Assembly (NCBI GenBank): GCA_016201405.1 | Contig: JACQCZ010000014.1 | Location: 294,631 to 358,630 of the forward strand | DNA length: 64,000 bases | Direction of reading: 5' to 3' | Source: Candidatus Acetothermia bacterium | GTDB taxonomy: Bacteria; Bipolaricaulota; Bipolaricaulia; RBG-16-55-9 | In this document: one piece after another, positions 27,092 to 34,857 of the stretch | Layout: each line of letters opens with the position of its first letter | Numbering within the stretch: position 1 is the stretch's first letter | Made by a program: the position numbers and the translations under genes | Notes under the pieces: generated by a model | The model's database searches: none | Seen by the model: only the letters and a program-made list of their open reading frames with translations | What the model was told of the DNA's origin: nothing

Positions 27092-28126
27092 ATGCTCCGC
27101 GATGAAATGACAGCTCTTTTAGCAGAGCTAGTCGCCTGCCATTCGCCATCGGGTGAAGAGCGCGAGATCGAAGTCGTCATTGAGCGAGAGTTTCGCAAGA
27201 GTGGAGCTGAAGTATGGCAGGACGACGCCACCAATCTGGTTGCGCACATTCCAGGCAAAGGTCCCAAAATCGTGATCGCCGCACATAAAGATGAGATCGG
27301 GATGGTTGTGACGCGCGTGCGCGATGACGGCCGACTGGAAGTCGAGAATTGCGGTGGCTCATTTGCTTGGAAGTACGGCGAAGGGCCAGTCGAAGTGATT
27401 GCCGATAATGGGAGCTTGGTTTCAGGCATTCTCTCTGTCGGATCAATTCATACGAATACAGGGCCACTAAAAGAGCTTCAGACGAGCCGCGCCCTAACCT
27501 GGGATCTACTGACCATCTTCACTGGAATTTCCAAAACAGAACTCGAAGAGCGTGGCGTTCACGTTGGGAGCCGAGCTATCATTGCCCGCGAGCGCAAAGT
27601 CTTAAAGATCATGGGAGACTACATCGCAGCTTTCGCTCTCGACGACCGAATGGGGCTTGTCTCTCTCATCTTCGGCTTGAAAGAGATCGTTAAGTTAAAG
27701 CTAAATGCAGATCTCTTCTTTATCGCAACGCATGGCGAAGAGATCGGAATGAATGGCGCGATGCGTGCCGCACAGCTCATTCAGCCTGACATTTTTATCG
27801 CCCTCGACACATCCCCCATCGTCAGAGAGACACCGCTCCAATTGAATGGGCAGCCAGTCATCTGGTATCGCGAGGCGACCTACAATGACAAATTCGAATG
27901 CGACAAGCTCTTACATCTGGGCAAGGAGATAGGTACGGGTGCACAGCCATGCGTATTTCCGAGGGCTGGCTCGGATGCAGGCCGCATCAAACAGGCCGGA
28001 TTGGCTGGCAAGACAGTTTGCATCGGCTTTGCGCGAGATAATTCGCATGGCTTTGAGATTGCTCATGCCGATTCGTTAGTCAATGTGACGAAGCTTTTGG
28101 TTGCATACTTAAAGAGTCTGGCCTAA
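27092..28126 (+). CDS. M42-family aminopeptidase
   Basis: 344 aa metallo-aminopeptidase of the M42 (FrvX/TET-like) family, which forms large cytosolic assemblies and trims peptides from the N-terminus. Metal and catalytic residues appear in IAAHKDEIGMV (H65), FALDDRMGL, THGEEIGMNGA (the general base and a metal glutamate), and LDTSPI; a final histidine is in DNSHGFEIAH. Some relatives were once labelled endoglucanases, but the residues are those of peptidases. Second gene of the uvrB unit, with no clear functional link to repair. Confidence 0.9.
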   Translation: MLRDEMTALLAELVACHSPSGEEREIEVVIEREFRKSGAEVWQDDATNLVAHIPGKGPKIVIAAHKDEIGMVVTRVRDDGRLEVENCGGSFAWKYGEGPVEVIADNGSLVSGILSVGSIHTNTGPLKELQTSRALTWDLLTIFTGISKTELEERGVHVGSRAIIARERKVLKIMGDYIAAFALDDRMGLVSLIFGLKEIVKLKLNADLFFIATHGEEIGMNGAMRAAQLIQPDIFIALDTSPIVRETPLQLNGQPVIWYREATYNDKFECDKLLHLGKEIGTGAQPCVFPRAGSDAGRIKQAGLAGKTVCIGFARDNSHGFEIAHADSLVNVTKLLVAYLKSLA

Positions 28127-28129
28127 TTC

Positions 28130-29707
28130 ATGAAGACGCGTGGCATCCATCACATCACGGCCATTGCCAGCGACCCGCAAAAGAATATTGATTTCTACGC
28201 AGAGGTTCTTGGGCTCCGGTTTATCAAACAGACTGTAAATTTTGATGACCCGACAACATACCACTTCTACTATGCCGACAGAATCGGGACACCCGGAACT
28301 GTACTCACTTTCTTTCCCTGGCCAGGAGCGAAACGCGGCCAGCGTGGGACGGGCCAGGCCACAGCCATTGGCTTCTCCATTCCGAAAAGCTCTCTGGGCT
28401 TCTGGCTCGAGCGTTTTATCACACTAAATATCAAGCATCAGGGACCCAAGACTCGCTTTGGTGAAAAATATTTAGAGTTCGAAGATCCCGATGGGTTACC
28501 CTTAGAGCTTGTTGGGACTAGCGAAAATTCTAAGACTGATCCCTGGGGCACCAATGATATTCCGGTGACGCACGCAATCCGCGCCTTTCATAGCACGACA
28601 CTCTGGGAAGAAGATTCTCATAGAACTGCAGAGTTTATTCAGATTCATTTAGGATATGAGCTTGTTGGGAGCGAAGAGAATTTATCTCGCTATCGGAGCG
28701 CAAAAGGTGAGCCTGGCGCTAATTTGGATATTCGCCACGCGCCAGGCTTCTGGCGAGGCACTATGGGAGCCGGCATCATCCATCATATTGCTTTTCGTGC
28801 ACCCACAGATGAGGTCCAGTTAGCTGCTCGTGAAGAGATTGAAGAGTCTGGCACCAGGGTGACCCCACAAATCGATCGCAAATATTTCCATTCGATCTAT
28901 TTTCGGGAGCCGGGTAATGTTCTCTTCGAGATCGCAACCGATGGTCCAGGCTTTACAATTGATGAGAGCGTTGATGAGCTAGGAAAATCACTGCAACTTC
29001 CTGCGCCCTACAAGTCCCGACGTGAGGAGATTGAAAAGAGCTTGCTTCCAATACACTTGCCAGGCGAAGCATCTGCTCACTCCTCCAACGAAGATTTTGG
29101 CTTTGCGCATCGTTGGATTCCACGGCAGAATGCCAGCCGCACGCTTCTTCTCCTTCACGGAACGGGAGGAGATGAGAACGCCATGATTCCGCTTGGCCAA
29201 GTGCTCGATCCAACAGCTTCAATTCTTTCGCCGCGTGGACAGGTCTCTGAGAATGGAATGGCACGTTATTTTCGGCGCTTTGCACCAGGCGTTCTCGATG
29301 AAGAAGATCTGAAAAATCGCGCCGCCCAACTAGAAGAATTCCTGCAAAAGACTTCTCTGCAATATTCTTTCGACCTCGATTCTGTCGTCGCAGTCGGCTA
29401 TTCCAATGGCGCCAATTTTGCAGCGGGTCTGCTATTTCTCTATCCGGACTTGATCAAGACTGCAATCTTGCTTCGCCCTATGATTCCGTTTGAGCCAAAG
29501 GCAATGCCTGATCTTTCAAAGACAAGAATTTTGATCTCAGCAGGAGATGATGACCCAGCCGTTCCGCGAGAGCAACCAGAGCGACTCTTTCAGATCTTTT
29601 CAAAGGCAGGAGCAGATGCTGCGATTCATTGGACCGAAACAGGGCATGAAATTTCAGAAGCTGAGCTGGCGTTCATAAAAAACTGGCTCAATGGGCCTGG
29701 TCAATAA
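28130..29707 (+). CDS. Fusion: VOC ring-cleaving dioxygenase-like domain plus carboxylesterase
   Basis: 525 aa. Residues 1 to about 300 are a two-module vicinal-oxygen-chelate protein like Bacillus MhqA/MhqO hydroquinone dioxygenases: GIHHITAIASDP (metal His near 7), GIIHHIAFRAP (His near 222) and FREPGNVLFEIATDGPGF (Glu near 267). Residues about 325-525 are an alpha/beta hydrolase like MhqD: LLLHGTGGDENAMI, nucleophile GYSNGANFA (Ser near 425), acid in SAGDDDPAVP (near 473) and base in TETGHEIS (near 506). Together they suggest opening of a quinol or catechol ring and hydrolysis of the product, or quinone/aldehyde detoxification. The end overlaps the convergent serine hydrolase by 20 bases. 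Confidence 0.88.
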   Translation: MKTRGIHHITAIASDPQKNIDFYAEVLGLRFIKQTVNFDDPTTYHFYYADRIGTPGTVLTFFPWPGAKRGQRGTGQATAIGFSIPKSSLGFWLERFITLNIKHQGPKTRFGEKYLEFEDPDGLPLELVGTSENSKTDPWGTNDIPVTHAIRAFHSTTLWEEDSHRTAEFIQIHLGYELVGSEENLSRYRSAKGEPGANLDIRHAPGFWRGTMGAGIIHHIAFRAPTDEVQLAAREEIEESGTRVTPQIDRKYFHSIYFREPGNVLFEIATDGPGFTIDESVDELGKSLQLPAPYKSRREEIEKSLLPIHLPGEASAHSSNEDFGFAHRWIPRQNASRTLLLLHGTGGDENAMIPLGQVLDPTASILSPRGQVSENGMARYFRRFAPGVLDEEDLKNRAAQLEEFLQKTSLQYSFDLDSVVAVGYSNGANFAAGLLFLYPDLIKTAILLRPMIPFEPKAMPDLSKTRILISAGDDDPAVPREQPERLFQIFSKAGADAAIHWTETGHEISEAELAFIKNWLNGPGQ

Positions 29708-30737
29708 TATCTCGCGCACCTTGCTGCACGGCAGCCACTGCCGGCCAGACGCGCTCGATGCGGTCATAGAACATCACAATCCCAATCAGATTCCGGTCAT
29801 AATCAATCCAGGGCACAAAACCGCCTCCGCCAGGGCTGCTGATCTGAGCGGGCCTTCCATCGGGATGCACAAGATCGCGCCATATGCCGAGTCCATAGCG
29901 CAGGCTCGGATCACGAGGCGAATAGCCGATCTCTGCATGAGTCGTCTGATCGCTCTCCATCTCTTGAATTGAATTTTGAGTGAGAATTCTCTTCCCTTGG
30001 CTTATTCCATTCTGAGCAATCATCTTCAAGAATACTCCATATTCTCGGAGAGAGGATGAGACATATCCTTCTGAGAGCATGGGGTTCATTGACTTCCCAT
30101 AGGTGGTCACTTTTAAACCAAGGGGCTGGGCCATCTTCGTCGAAAATATCTCAGCCCACGGCATTTTGGAGGCGACTTCCGCCATGCGGCCTGCCACGCT
30201 AAAGGCCGCTCCGCTATAGTTGAATTGTGTCCCCGGAGATGCTAGTAGATTCATAGAAGCAACCTCTCTGGCGCATTCATCCAAAGTGAGGACGGACTGG
30301 AACATGCAGTCGTTATAGAGATCAATCCCAGAAGTATGCGAGAGCAGCTCTCGTAATGTGATCGCTCCCTTCTCGCCCGGGAAATAGGGCAGATATTTGG
30401 AGACAAGGTCATCAAGCGAGAGAGTCCCATCATCGGCCAGAGTGAGAATAGTTGCGGCAGAGAGCCACTTGGCAGCCGAGACAATCGGAACTGTAGTATC
30501 CTGGTTATATCCACCTAAATAAGCTTCGCAGACTGTCTGCCCTTTCCAGATCAAGAGGAGGCCAGCACCAGTCAGGTTGAGATCCTTCATCATCTTTGCA
30601 ACTGGATCTTGAAGCGAAGCGAACTTCGGATCACATCGGGGCTGATCGCTATAAAGCTCCTTCTCTTGCTGCTGACAACTTGGGAGGAGCAGGAGGGCAG
30701 AGATCAGAGCAGCTTTGAGCCACTCTGATCTCTGCAT
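29688..30737 (-). CDS. Beta-lactamase-related serine hydrolase (lipoprotein)
   Basis: 349 aa, class C beta-lactamase/D-Ala-D-Ala-peptidase fold. A lipoprotein signal with lipobox LLPSC (Cys21) suggests membrane attachment outside the cytoplasm. The SxxK motif is SAAK (S87, K90) and the second motif is Tyr174 in NYSG, where penicillin-binding proteins have YxN. Such proteins may be esterases, D-amino-acid peptidases or lactamases; resistance cannot be claimed. The ATG at 30737 follows a GTG-started seven-codon extension that lacks support. The convergent end overlaps the fusion hydrolase. Confidence 0.87.
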   Translation of the reverse strand: MQRSEWLKAALISALLLLPSCQQQEKELYSDQPRCDPKFASLQDPVAKMMKDLNLTGAGLLLIWKGQTVCEAYLGGYNQDTTVPIVSAAKWLSAATILTLADDGTLSLDDLVSKYLPYFPGEKGAITLRELLSHTSGIDLYNDCMFQSVLTLDECAREVASMNLLASPGTQFNYSGAAFSVAGRMAEVASKMPWAEIFSTKMAQPLGLKVTTYGKSMNPMLSEGYVSSSLREYGVFLKMIAQNGISQGKRILTQNSIQEMESDQTTHAEIGYSPRDPSLRYGLGIWRDLVHPDGRPAQISSPGGGGFVPWIDYDRNLIGIVMFYDRIERVWPAVAAVQQGARDIIDQAH

Positions 30738-30784
30738 TTTACCAGTAAACCAGACCACGTCATGAATTATCGATCATCCTCTAC

Positions 30785-31315
30785 TCACTTTGCGTCATCG
30801 GGGGGAGTGGGCGCGCCTGTCGTCCCGAGGTCCACGGCTGCCTTCCAAGCGCCATCGGCCTGCTTCTTCCAGATTGTCACATATTTCCCATAGAGAACGA
30901 CAGGCTTGCCGTCATCACCCACTGTTTTTAGCGTCCAGTTGCCATAGGTATAACCCAGCTCACCGCTGCTCGCGACTGTAGCCATGACGGGCTGCCAGCG
31001 CAGCGATGAGTTCTTATCCGCAAAGAATGGAGTCATCAGCGCCCGAATGGCATCATGACCTGCAATGATCTTGCCACCCCCACGAAACATAGCGCCATCC
31101 TCTGCGAAGTATGAGACCCAGCCTTCGACGCCTTTTGCGGCAGTATCTCGATCAAAGTCGCTGTCTGTCTGCATCAAGCTTGCAATCTCGCTCGACATAT
31201 CCACTCCCTGATTTGAAGCCGAGCTCACAGGTGCGCGTGATCGCTGTTCAATCGTGAGCAATGAGAGCCCAGTAATTAGAACAGCAACCAGAATCAATAC
31301 AACCGGTATCTTCAT
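30785..31315 (-). CDS. Exported NTF2/SnoaL-like (DUF4440) protein
   Basis: 176 aa. An N-terminal hydrophobic segment (4-22) is a signal or anchor. The rest, from about 40, is a cystatin/NTF2-like fold of the DUF4440 type: DFDRDTAAKGVEGWVSYFAE, GAMFRGG, GHDAIRALM, GYTYGNWTLK and YGKYVTIWKKQADGAWK. This fold holds small hydrophobic ligands or enzymes such as ketosteroid isomerases, but the family member here is unassigned. GGAGGAGG precedes the ATG. A perfect palindrome lies between it and the divergent CGNR regulator. Confidence 0.82.
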   Translation of the reverse strand: MKIPVVLILVAVLITGLSLLTIEQRSRAPVSSASNQGVDMSSEIASLMQTDSDFDRDTAAKGVEGWVSYFAEDGAMFRGGGKIIAGHDAIRALMTPFFADKNSSLRWQPVMATVASSGELGYTYGNWTLKTVGDDGKPVVLYGKYVTIWKKQADGAWKAAVDLGTTGAPTPPDDAK

Positions 31316-31328
31316 CGCCGCCTCCTCC

Positions 31329-31360
31329 TTTGACTATCTATATTGATTATGATAGTCAAA
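31329..31360. promoter_or_regulatory. Candidate operator between NTF2-like and CGNR genes
   Basis: Perfect 10-base inverted repeat TTTGACTATC / GATAGTCAAA with a 12-base AT-rich centre. It lies just upstream of the GGAGGAGG of the minus-strand gene and about 50 bases before the -10 of the regulator gene. Confidence 0.5.
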
Positions 31361-31409
31361 GATGTCAAACTCTGACAAGTGAAGTTCAATACTACTTCGA
31401 GAGGTTTGT

Positions 31410-31415
31410 TATAAT
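31410..31415 (+). promoter_or_regulatory. -10 box of the CGNR gene
   Basis: TATAAT with TGT ahead of it, 21 bases before the ATG at 31437; an AGAAGGG ribosome site lies between. No good -35. Confidence 0.45.
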
Positions 31416-31436
31416 AAAGTAGAAGGGATCGGGAAT

Positions 31437-32069
31437 ATGACTAATACGAAAAGAGATAGAGTGCCTGTGCTCATCGCGGGGGTGCTCTGTCTCGATTTTG
31501 TCAATAGTCTCTACTGGCGCGCCACAGAAACCCCCATTGAGTGGTTCAACGAATATCCTGATCTGATCTCATGGAGCCAATCTCTCAAGATTCTTAGCGT
31601 TGCTGAAGCCAGAAAATTGCTATTGAACGCGCAGAATAATGCAGCCAAAGCAAGTTTAATCACCAAGCAAGCCATCCAATTGCGTGAGGCTATCTATCAA
31701 ATCTTCTTTGCTATTATTCAAGAGCGATTGCCTGCCAAGGCTGATTTTAGGATTCTCAACAGCATGCTGGGCAAATCAATTTCTCAATTGCAGATTGCGC
31801 CTTCTGCTACGGGATTTTCATGGCAGTGGCAAGGTGTTGAATCACATCTCGATTCCGTGCTCTGGCCCATCGCCCGTTCGGCTGCAGATCTGTTAACAAG
31901 CAGAGACTGGCCGCGGGTGGGACAATGCCCGGGAGACGGCTGTGGCTGGCTCTTTCTGGACAAGAGCCGCAACCACACACGCCGCTGGTGCGCGATGGAG
32001 CATTGCGGTCACAAGACCAATGCAATATTGCACTATCATAGAAAACAGCGGGAGCTTGCAAAGAGATAA
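31437..32069 (+). CDS. CGNR zinc-finger regulator (ABATE family)
   Basis: 210 aa. The N-terminal ABATE-like part is seen in GVLCLDFVNSLYWR near residue 16. The C-terminal treble-clef finger (about 160-205) has CPGDGCGWLFLDKSRNHTRRWCAMEHCG; the four cysteines are all present but the eponymous CGNR reads CGHK. Family members are stress-responsive transcription regulators that pair a sensing ABATE domain with this finger for DNA binding. It is divergent from the NTF2-like gene across a palindrome, so autoregulation or control of that gene is plausible. Confidence 0.87.
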   Translation: MTNTKRDRVPVLIAGVLCLDFVNSLYWRATETPIEWFNEYPDLISWSQSLKILSVAEARKLLLNAQNNAAKASLITKQAIQLREAIYQIFFAIIQERLPAKADFRILNSMLGKSISQLQIAPSATGFSWQWQGVESHLDSVLWPIARSAADLLTSRDWPRVGQCPGDGCGWLFLDKSRNHTRRWCAMEHCGHKTNAILHYHRKQRELAKR

Positions 32070-32117
32070 TTTTCACTTGCCCATACGACGCAAAGGGTTC
32101 ATTTGAAAAGATTGGGG

Positions 32118-32201
32118 TGCCGAGGGCGGGACTCGAACCCGCACAGGCCTTAGGCCCAAGGGATTTTAAGTCCCTCGTGTCTGCCATTCCACCACCCCGG
32201 C
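32118..32201 (-). tRNA. tRNA-Leu (TAA)
   Basis: Minus-strand class II tRNA. The acceptor stem is GCCGGGG with CCTCGGC; the anticodon arm is AGGGA, loop CTTAAAA, TCCCT (anticodon TAA, decoding UUA); the T arm is GGTTCGAGTCC. After the discriminator A the genome reads CCC, so CCA is not fully encoded, unlike the tRNA-Leu at 73. Confidence 0.94.
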
Positions 32202-32210
32202 ATCTGCATT

Positions 32211-32239
32211 ACTCTAGCAGTCTGAAAAATCCAATGCAA
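32211..32239 (-). promoter_or_regulatory. Promoter of tRNA-Leu(TAA)
   Basis: Minus strand TTGCAT, 17 bases, TAGAGT, nine bases before the tRNA. Confidence 0.7.
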
Positions 32240-32242
32240 TCC

Positions 32243-32887
32243 CTACAGGGTAAGCTTTGCAGCCTGGGCTTCAATTCTGGCATCATATTTTGCGTCATCA
32301 AAGAGGGCGCCTACGACATAGAGCGTGTCCAAAGAGGCCATCAAATGCGTCCGCACTCGTGTCGTTAATGGCGGATAATGGCCGGGATATAGCTCGCTCA
32401 CTTGCAGTTGATTTAGGCGTGTCACAGAGTTCAGCAAGTCAGCATAATTGGAGCCCGGAAGATCCCAGCGGCCTACGCGGCCACCGGGGAAGATTGTGTC
32501 ACCACAGATCAAAATTTTCTTCACTCTCTCATAGAAAGAGACGCCACCGGGAGAGTGGCCAGGGGTGTGAATCACTTCAAACTGGGCATCGCCACAATCG
32601 AGAATCGTTGATAGTACAGCCGCAGCGGGCAGATTTTCCAGGTCATCTTTGTGGATGAAGAATGGCACCTCAAAAAGCTTTGCTAATTCTTCTGCCTCTT
32701 GAATGTGATCGAGGTGGCCATGAGTAAATACAATCTGGCTCAATTTTCTCTTGCCCAGAATTTGAGGAACCCAGCTTTGGATCTGATCTTTGAGGGTGCC
32801 GCCTGTGTCCACCAGCACGGGGCGCTCGGCCTCAATCAGATAGACATTGGATGTGTAAATTGGGTCGTTGAGCCGGTGAATTTTCAT
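32243..32887 (-). CDS. Metallo-beta-lactamase-fold hydrolase
   Basis: 214 aa MBL-fold protein, glyoxalase II-like group. Zinc motif FTHGHLDHIQEAEEL (HxHxDH), HTPGHSPGG with the next histidine, CGDTIFPGG with the bridging aspartate, and YPGHYPPLT with the last histidine. Relatives hydrolyse thioesters such as S-lactoylglutathione or persulfides; the substrate here is unknown. The start is the ATG at 32887, because the longer frame overlaps the divergent OCD-family gene; TATACT lies ten bases before this ATG and there is no ribosome site. Confidence 0.88.
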   Translation of the reverse strand: MKIHRLNDPIYTSNVYLIEAERPVLVDTGGTLKDQIQSWVPQILGKRKLSQIVFTHGHLDHIQEAEELAKLFEVPFFIHKDDLENLPAAAVLSTILDCGDAQFEVIHTPGHSPGGVSFYERVKKILICGDTIFPGGRVGRWDLPGSNYADLLNSVTRLNQLQVSELYPGHYPPLTTRVRTHLMASLDTLYVVGALFDDAKYDARIEAQAAKLTL

Positions 32888-32927
32888 GTCAAACTTGAGT
32901 ATAAACGAAGTGCAGAGCGAAAGAAAA

Positions 32928-32956
32928 TTGGCTCCGGTTCTCAAATCATTTAAGAT
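32928..32956 (+). promoter_or_regulatory. Promoter of the OCD-family gene
   Basis: TTGGCT, 17 bases, TAAGAT, 22 bases before the ATG at 32979, with AGTGAG as a weak ribosome site between. Confidence 0.5.
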
Positions 32957-32978
32957 GAAAGAGTAGAAAGAGTGAGCT

Positions 32979-33977
32979 ATGAAAATTTTGGTGATCAATC
33001 AGACTGAAGTTCGCAAGCTGCTCCCCATGCGGGAGTGCATGGACGTGATGGCCAATGCTCTCAAAATTTTGGCTCACGGCAAAGCAGTCAATCCCTTGCG
33101 GCCCGTGATGAGGCTGCAAAACGGCAAAGGGTTATTGGGATTGATGCCGGCGGCTCTTGAAGAGATCAACGCTATGGGCATCAAAATTGTCGCTATCTTC
33201 CCTGGCAATCAGGGGACTCACTATGACTCGCATCCCGGCGGAGTCCTGCTCTTTGATACAGAGCATGGGCAATTATTATCTCTGATGGACGCGAGTGAGA
33301 TCACGGCCATTCGCACAGCAGCCGTGAGCGGAGTCGCGACAAATGTATTGGCACGTGAAGATGCAGATTCTCTCGCCATTCTTGGCTCTGGTGTGCAGGC
33401 CCGGACTCACCTGGAAGCGATGCTCGCGGTCCGAAAGATCAAGAAGATTCGAGTCTGGAGCCGCTCCACCGACAACGCCAAGACATTTGCCAAGCGCGCC
33501 AATGAGTTGTTTGGGGTCAATGTTGATCTGGCCAATTCAGCGCAAGAAGCCGTTGAAAGCGCAGCCATTATCTGTACAACGACATCATCGAAAATTCCCG
33601 TTCTAATGGGAGACTGGCTCAAAGAGGGCGCTCACATCAACGCCGCAGGGTCGAGCATTTCTACGGCCCGGGAGCTCGATACGAGCGCTGTGAAAAAGTC
33701 GAGATTATTTGTGGACCGCCGCGAATCGACACTCAATGAGGCTGGAGATTTTCTCATTCCGCGCAGTGAAGGTGCAATCACAGACAATCACATCCAGGCC
33801 GAGATTGGCGAAATCTTGCTGGGAAAGAATACAGGCCGCACGTCTGCAAAAGAGATCACGCTCTTCAAGTCATTGGGGTTAGGTGTGGAAGATGTCGCTT
33901 CGGCCCATCACATCTATCACAAAGCCCTTGAGCAAAAATTGGGAACATGGGTCGAGCTGGGCGGAGAGCGTCATTGA
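32979..33977 (+). CDS. Ornithine cyclodeaminase/mu-crystallin family dehydrogenase
   Basis: 332 aa. The family includes ornithine cyclodeaminase, alanine dehydrogenase (archaeal type) and ketimine reductases, all NAD(P)-dependent. The N-terminal substrate part has RPVMRLQNGKGLLGLMPA and GIKIVAIFPGN; the Rossmann domain starts at LAILGSGVQARTHLEAM near 128; DAGDFLIP-like NEAGDFLIPRSEG and GLGVEDVASAHHIY lie toward the end. Which amino or imino acid it handles is not visible. Divergent from the MBL gene and followed 26 bases later by a DUF302 gene. Confidence 0.88.
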   Translation: MKILVINQTEVRKLLPMRECMDVMANALKILAHGKAVNPLRPVMRLQNGKGLLGLMPAALEEINAMGIKIVAIFPGNQGTHYDSHPGGVLLFDTEHGQLLSLMDASEITAIRTAAVSGVATNVLAREDADSLAILGSGVQARTHLEAMLAVRKIKKIRVWSRSTDNAKTFAKRANELFGVNVDLANSAQEAVESAAIICTTTSSKIPVLMGDWLKEGAHINAAGSSISTARELDTSAVKKSRLFVDRRESTLNEAGDFLIPRSEGAITDNHIQAEIGEILLGKNTGRTSAKEITLFKSLGLGVEDVASAHHIYHKALEQKLGTWVELGGERH

Positions 33978-34003
33978 GTCCATCAACGAAGTGAGGTGCT
34001 ACC

Positions 34004-34414
34004 ATGATTCATGCGCATTTTGTCTATGTGAAAGAGACGAGCAAAAGCTTCAAAGAGGCAGTGGTCGCGGTTCGCAAAGTGACAGAAGCAGCCAAATGGG
34101 GCATTCTTGGTGGCTATGATTTTGCCGAGATCCTGAACTCGAAAGGCTTCCCACAGACCGAAGAGATGAAGACTCTAGAGATTTGCGCTCCAGCCCATGC
34201 TAACGGAATGATTGGGATTGAAAAACTGACCGCGCTCTGCATGCCATGCAGCGTTCTGATATTCACTGAAAAGGGCAAGACGAAAATTGCAGCCATGCGC
34301 CCAGGCGCGATCTTGCCGAGCCTATTTCCATCTCACGCGCCCCAGTTTGAGAAGCCCGCAGCAGCAATCGATGACGAAGTGAAGGCGATTATTGATAAGG
34401 CCGCGGGAGATTAA
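34004..34414 (+). CDS. DUF302-family protein, copy A
   Basis: 136 aa, DUF302 fold (small TT1751-like domain). Recognisable are SFKEAVVAVRKVTEAAKWGILGG, then the LEICAPAHANGMI segment and LCMPCSVLIFTEKGKTKIAAMRPG; the CMPC cysteine pair is shared with copy B. Structures of this family suggest ligand or metal binding, but no activity is established. GAGGTG precedes the ATG. Its stop shares the bases TTAA with the stop of the convergent paralogue. Confidence 0.85.
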   Translation: MIHAHFVYVKETSKSFKEAVVAVRKVTEAAKWGILGGYDFAEILNSKGFPQTEEMKTLEICAPAHANGMIGIEKLTALCMPCSVLIFTEKGKTKIAAMRPGAILPSLFPSHAPQFEKPAAAIDDEVKAIIDKAAGD

Positions 34415-34821
34415 CGCGCCGCTTCCAGAATTTCTCTCAACTCTCGGTCAATTCGCTCTGGAAGATCGCCCAGATCATCAGAGATTCCAGCAAAGAGTCT
34501 GGATAAAATCACACTCGGACGCAACGAAGCAATTCTAGTCCTGTCACCCATGCGGTAGATTATGACGTTGCAAGGCATGACAAGAGACGAAAGCATCTCA
34601 TGCTTTAAGAAGGGCAAGGCTAGATCGGGCTGGCAGATGTCAATGCTCTTCATCTCAAAGCCTGCTCCACCCGCTGTGGCCATCAAGCCCGTAAGGTCAT
34701 AATCGCCGACCACAGTCCAGCTCGCTGCTGTAGCCGCCTTCCAGATGGCTACGACCGCCGAGCGGACCGGCAGACTCGATTCAATAACAAATGCAAAATC
34801 GGGAGAGTTGCTCGCGCTCAC
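34411..34821 (-). CDS. DUF302-family protein, copy B
   Basis: 136 aa, the same length as copy A and clearly related (SAVVAIWKAATAASWTVVGDYD, LVMPCNVIIYRMGDRTRIASLRPS). The cysteine pair of copy A is MPC here with one cysteine lost. It starts with GTG; TACAAT lies six bases upstream and there is no ribosome site, so the mRNA is probably leaderless. Tail to tail with copy A. Confidence 0.83.
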   Translation of the reverse strand: MSASNSPDFAFVIESSLPVRSAVVAIWKAATAASWTVVGDYDLTGLMATAGGAGFEMKSIDICQPDLALPFLKHEMLSSLVMPCNVIIYRMGDRTRIASLRPSVILSRLFAGISDDLGDLPERIDRELREILEAAR

Positions 34822-34827
34822 AGGAGT

Positions 34828-34857
34828 ATTGTACTAGCGAGTGAGGAAAGGACTCAA
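34828..34857 (-). promoter_or_regulatory. Promoter of DUF302 copy B, leaderless type
   Basis: Minus strand TTGAGT, 18 bases, TACAAT, then six bases to the GTG at 34821. The -35 overlaps the topA stop codon, so the promoter is read within the end of topA. Confidence 0.6.

Noticed and set aside
26599-27429. 276-aa minus-strand frame across the end of uvrB and the M42 gene
   Set aside because: Shadow of two well-supported plus-strand genes; Ser/Arg-rich, no family signal, no ribosome site.
29688-30737. Beta-lactamase resistance gene
   Set aside because: Only the SxxK and Tyr motifs are shared with many esterases and peptidases; resistance cannot be inferred.
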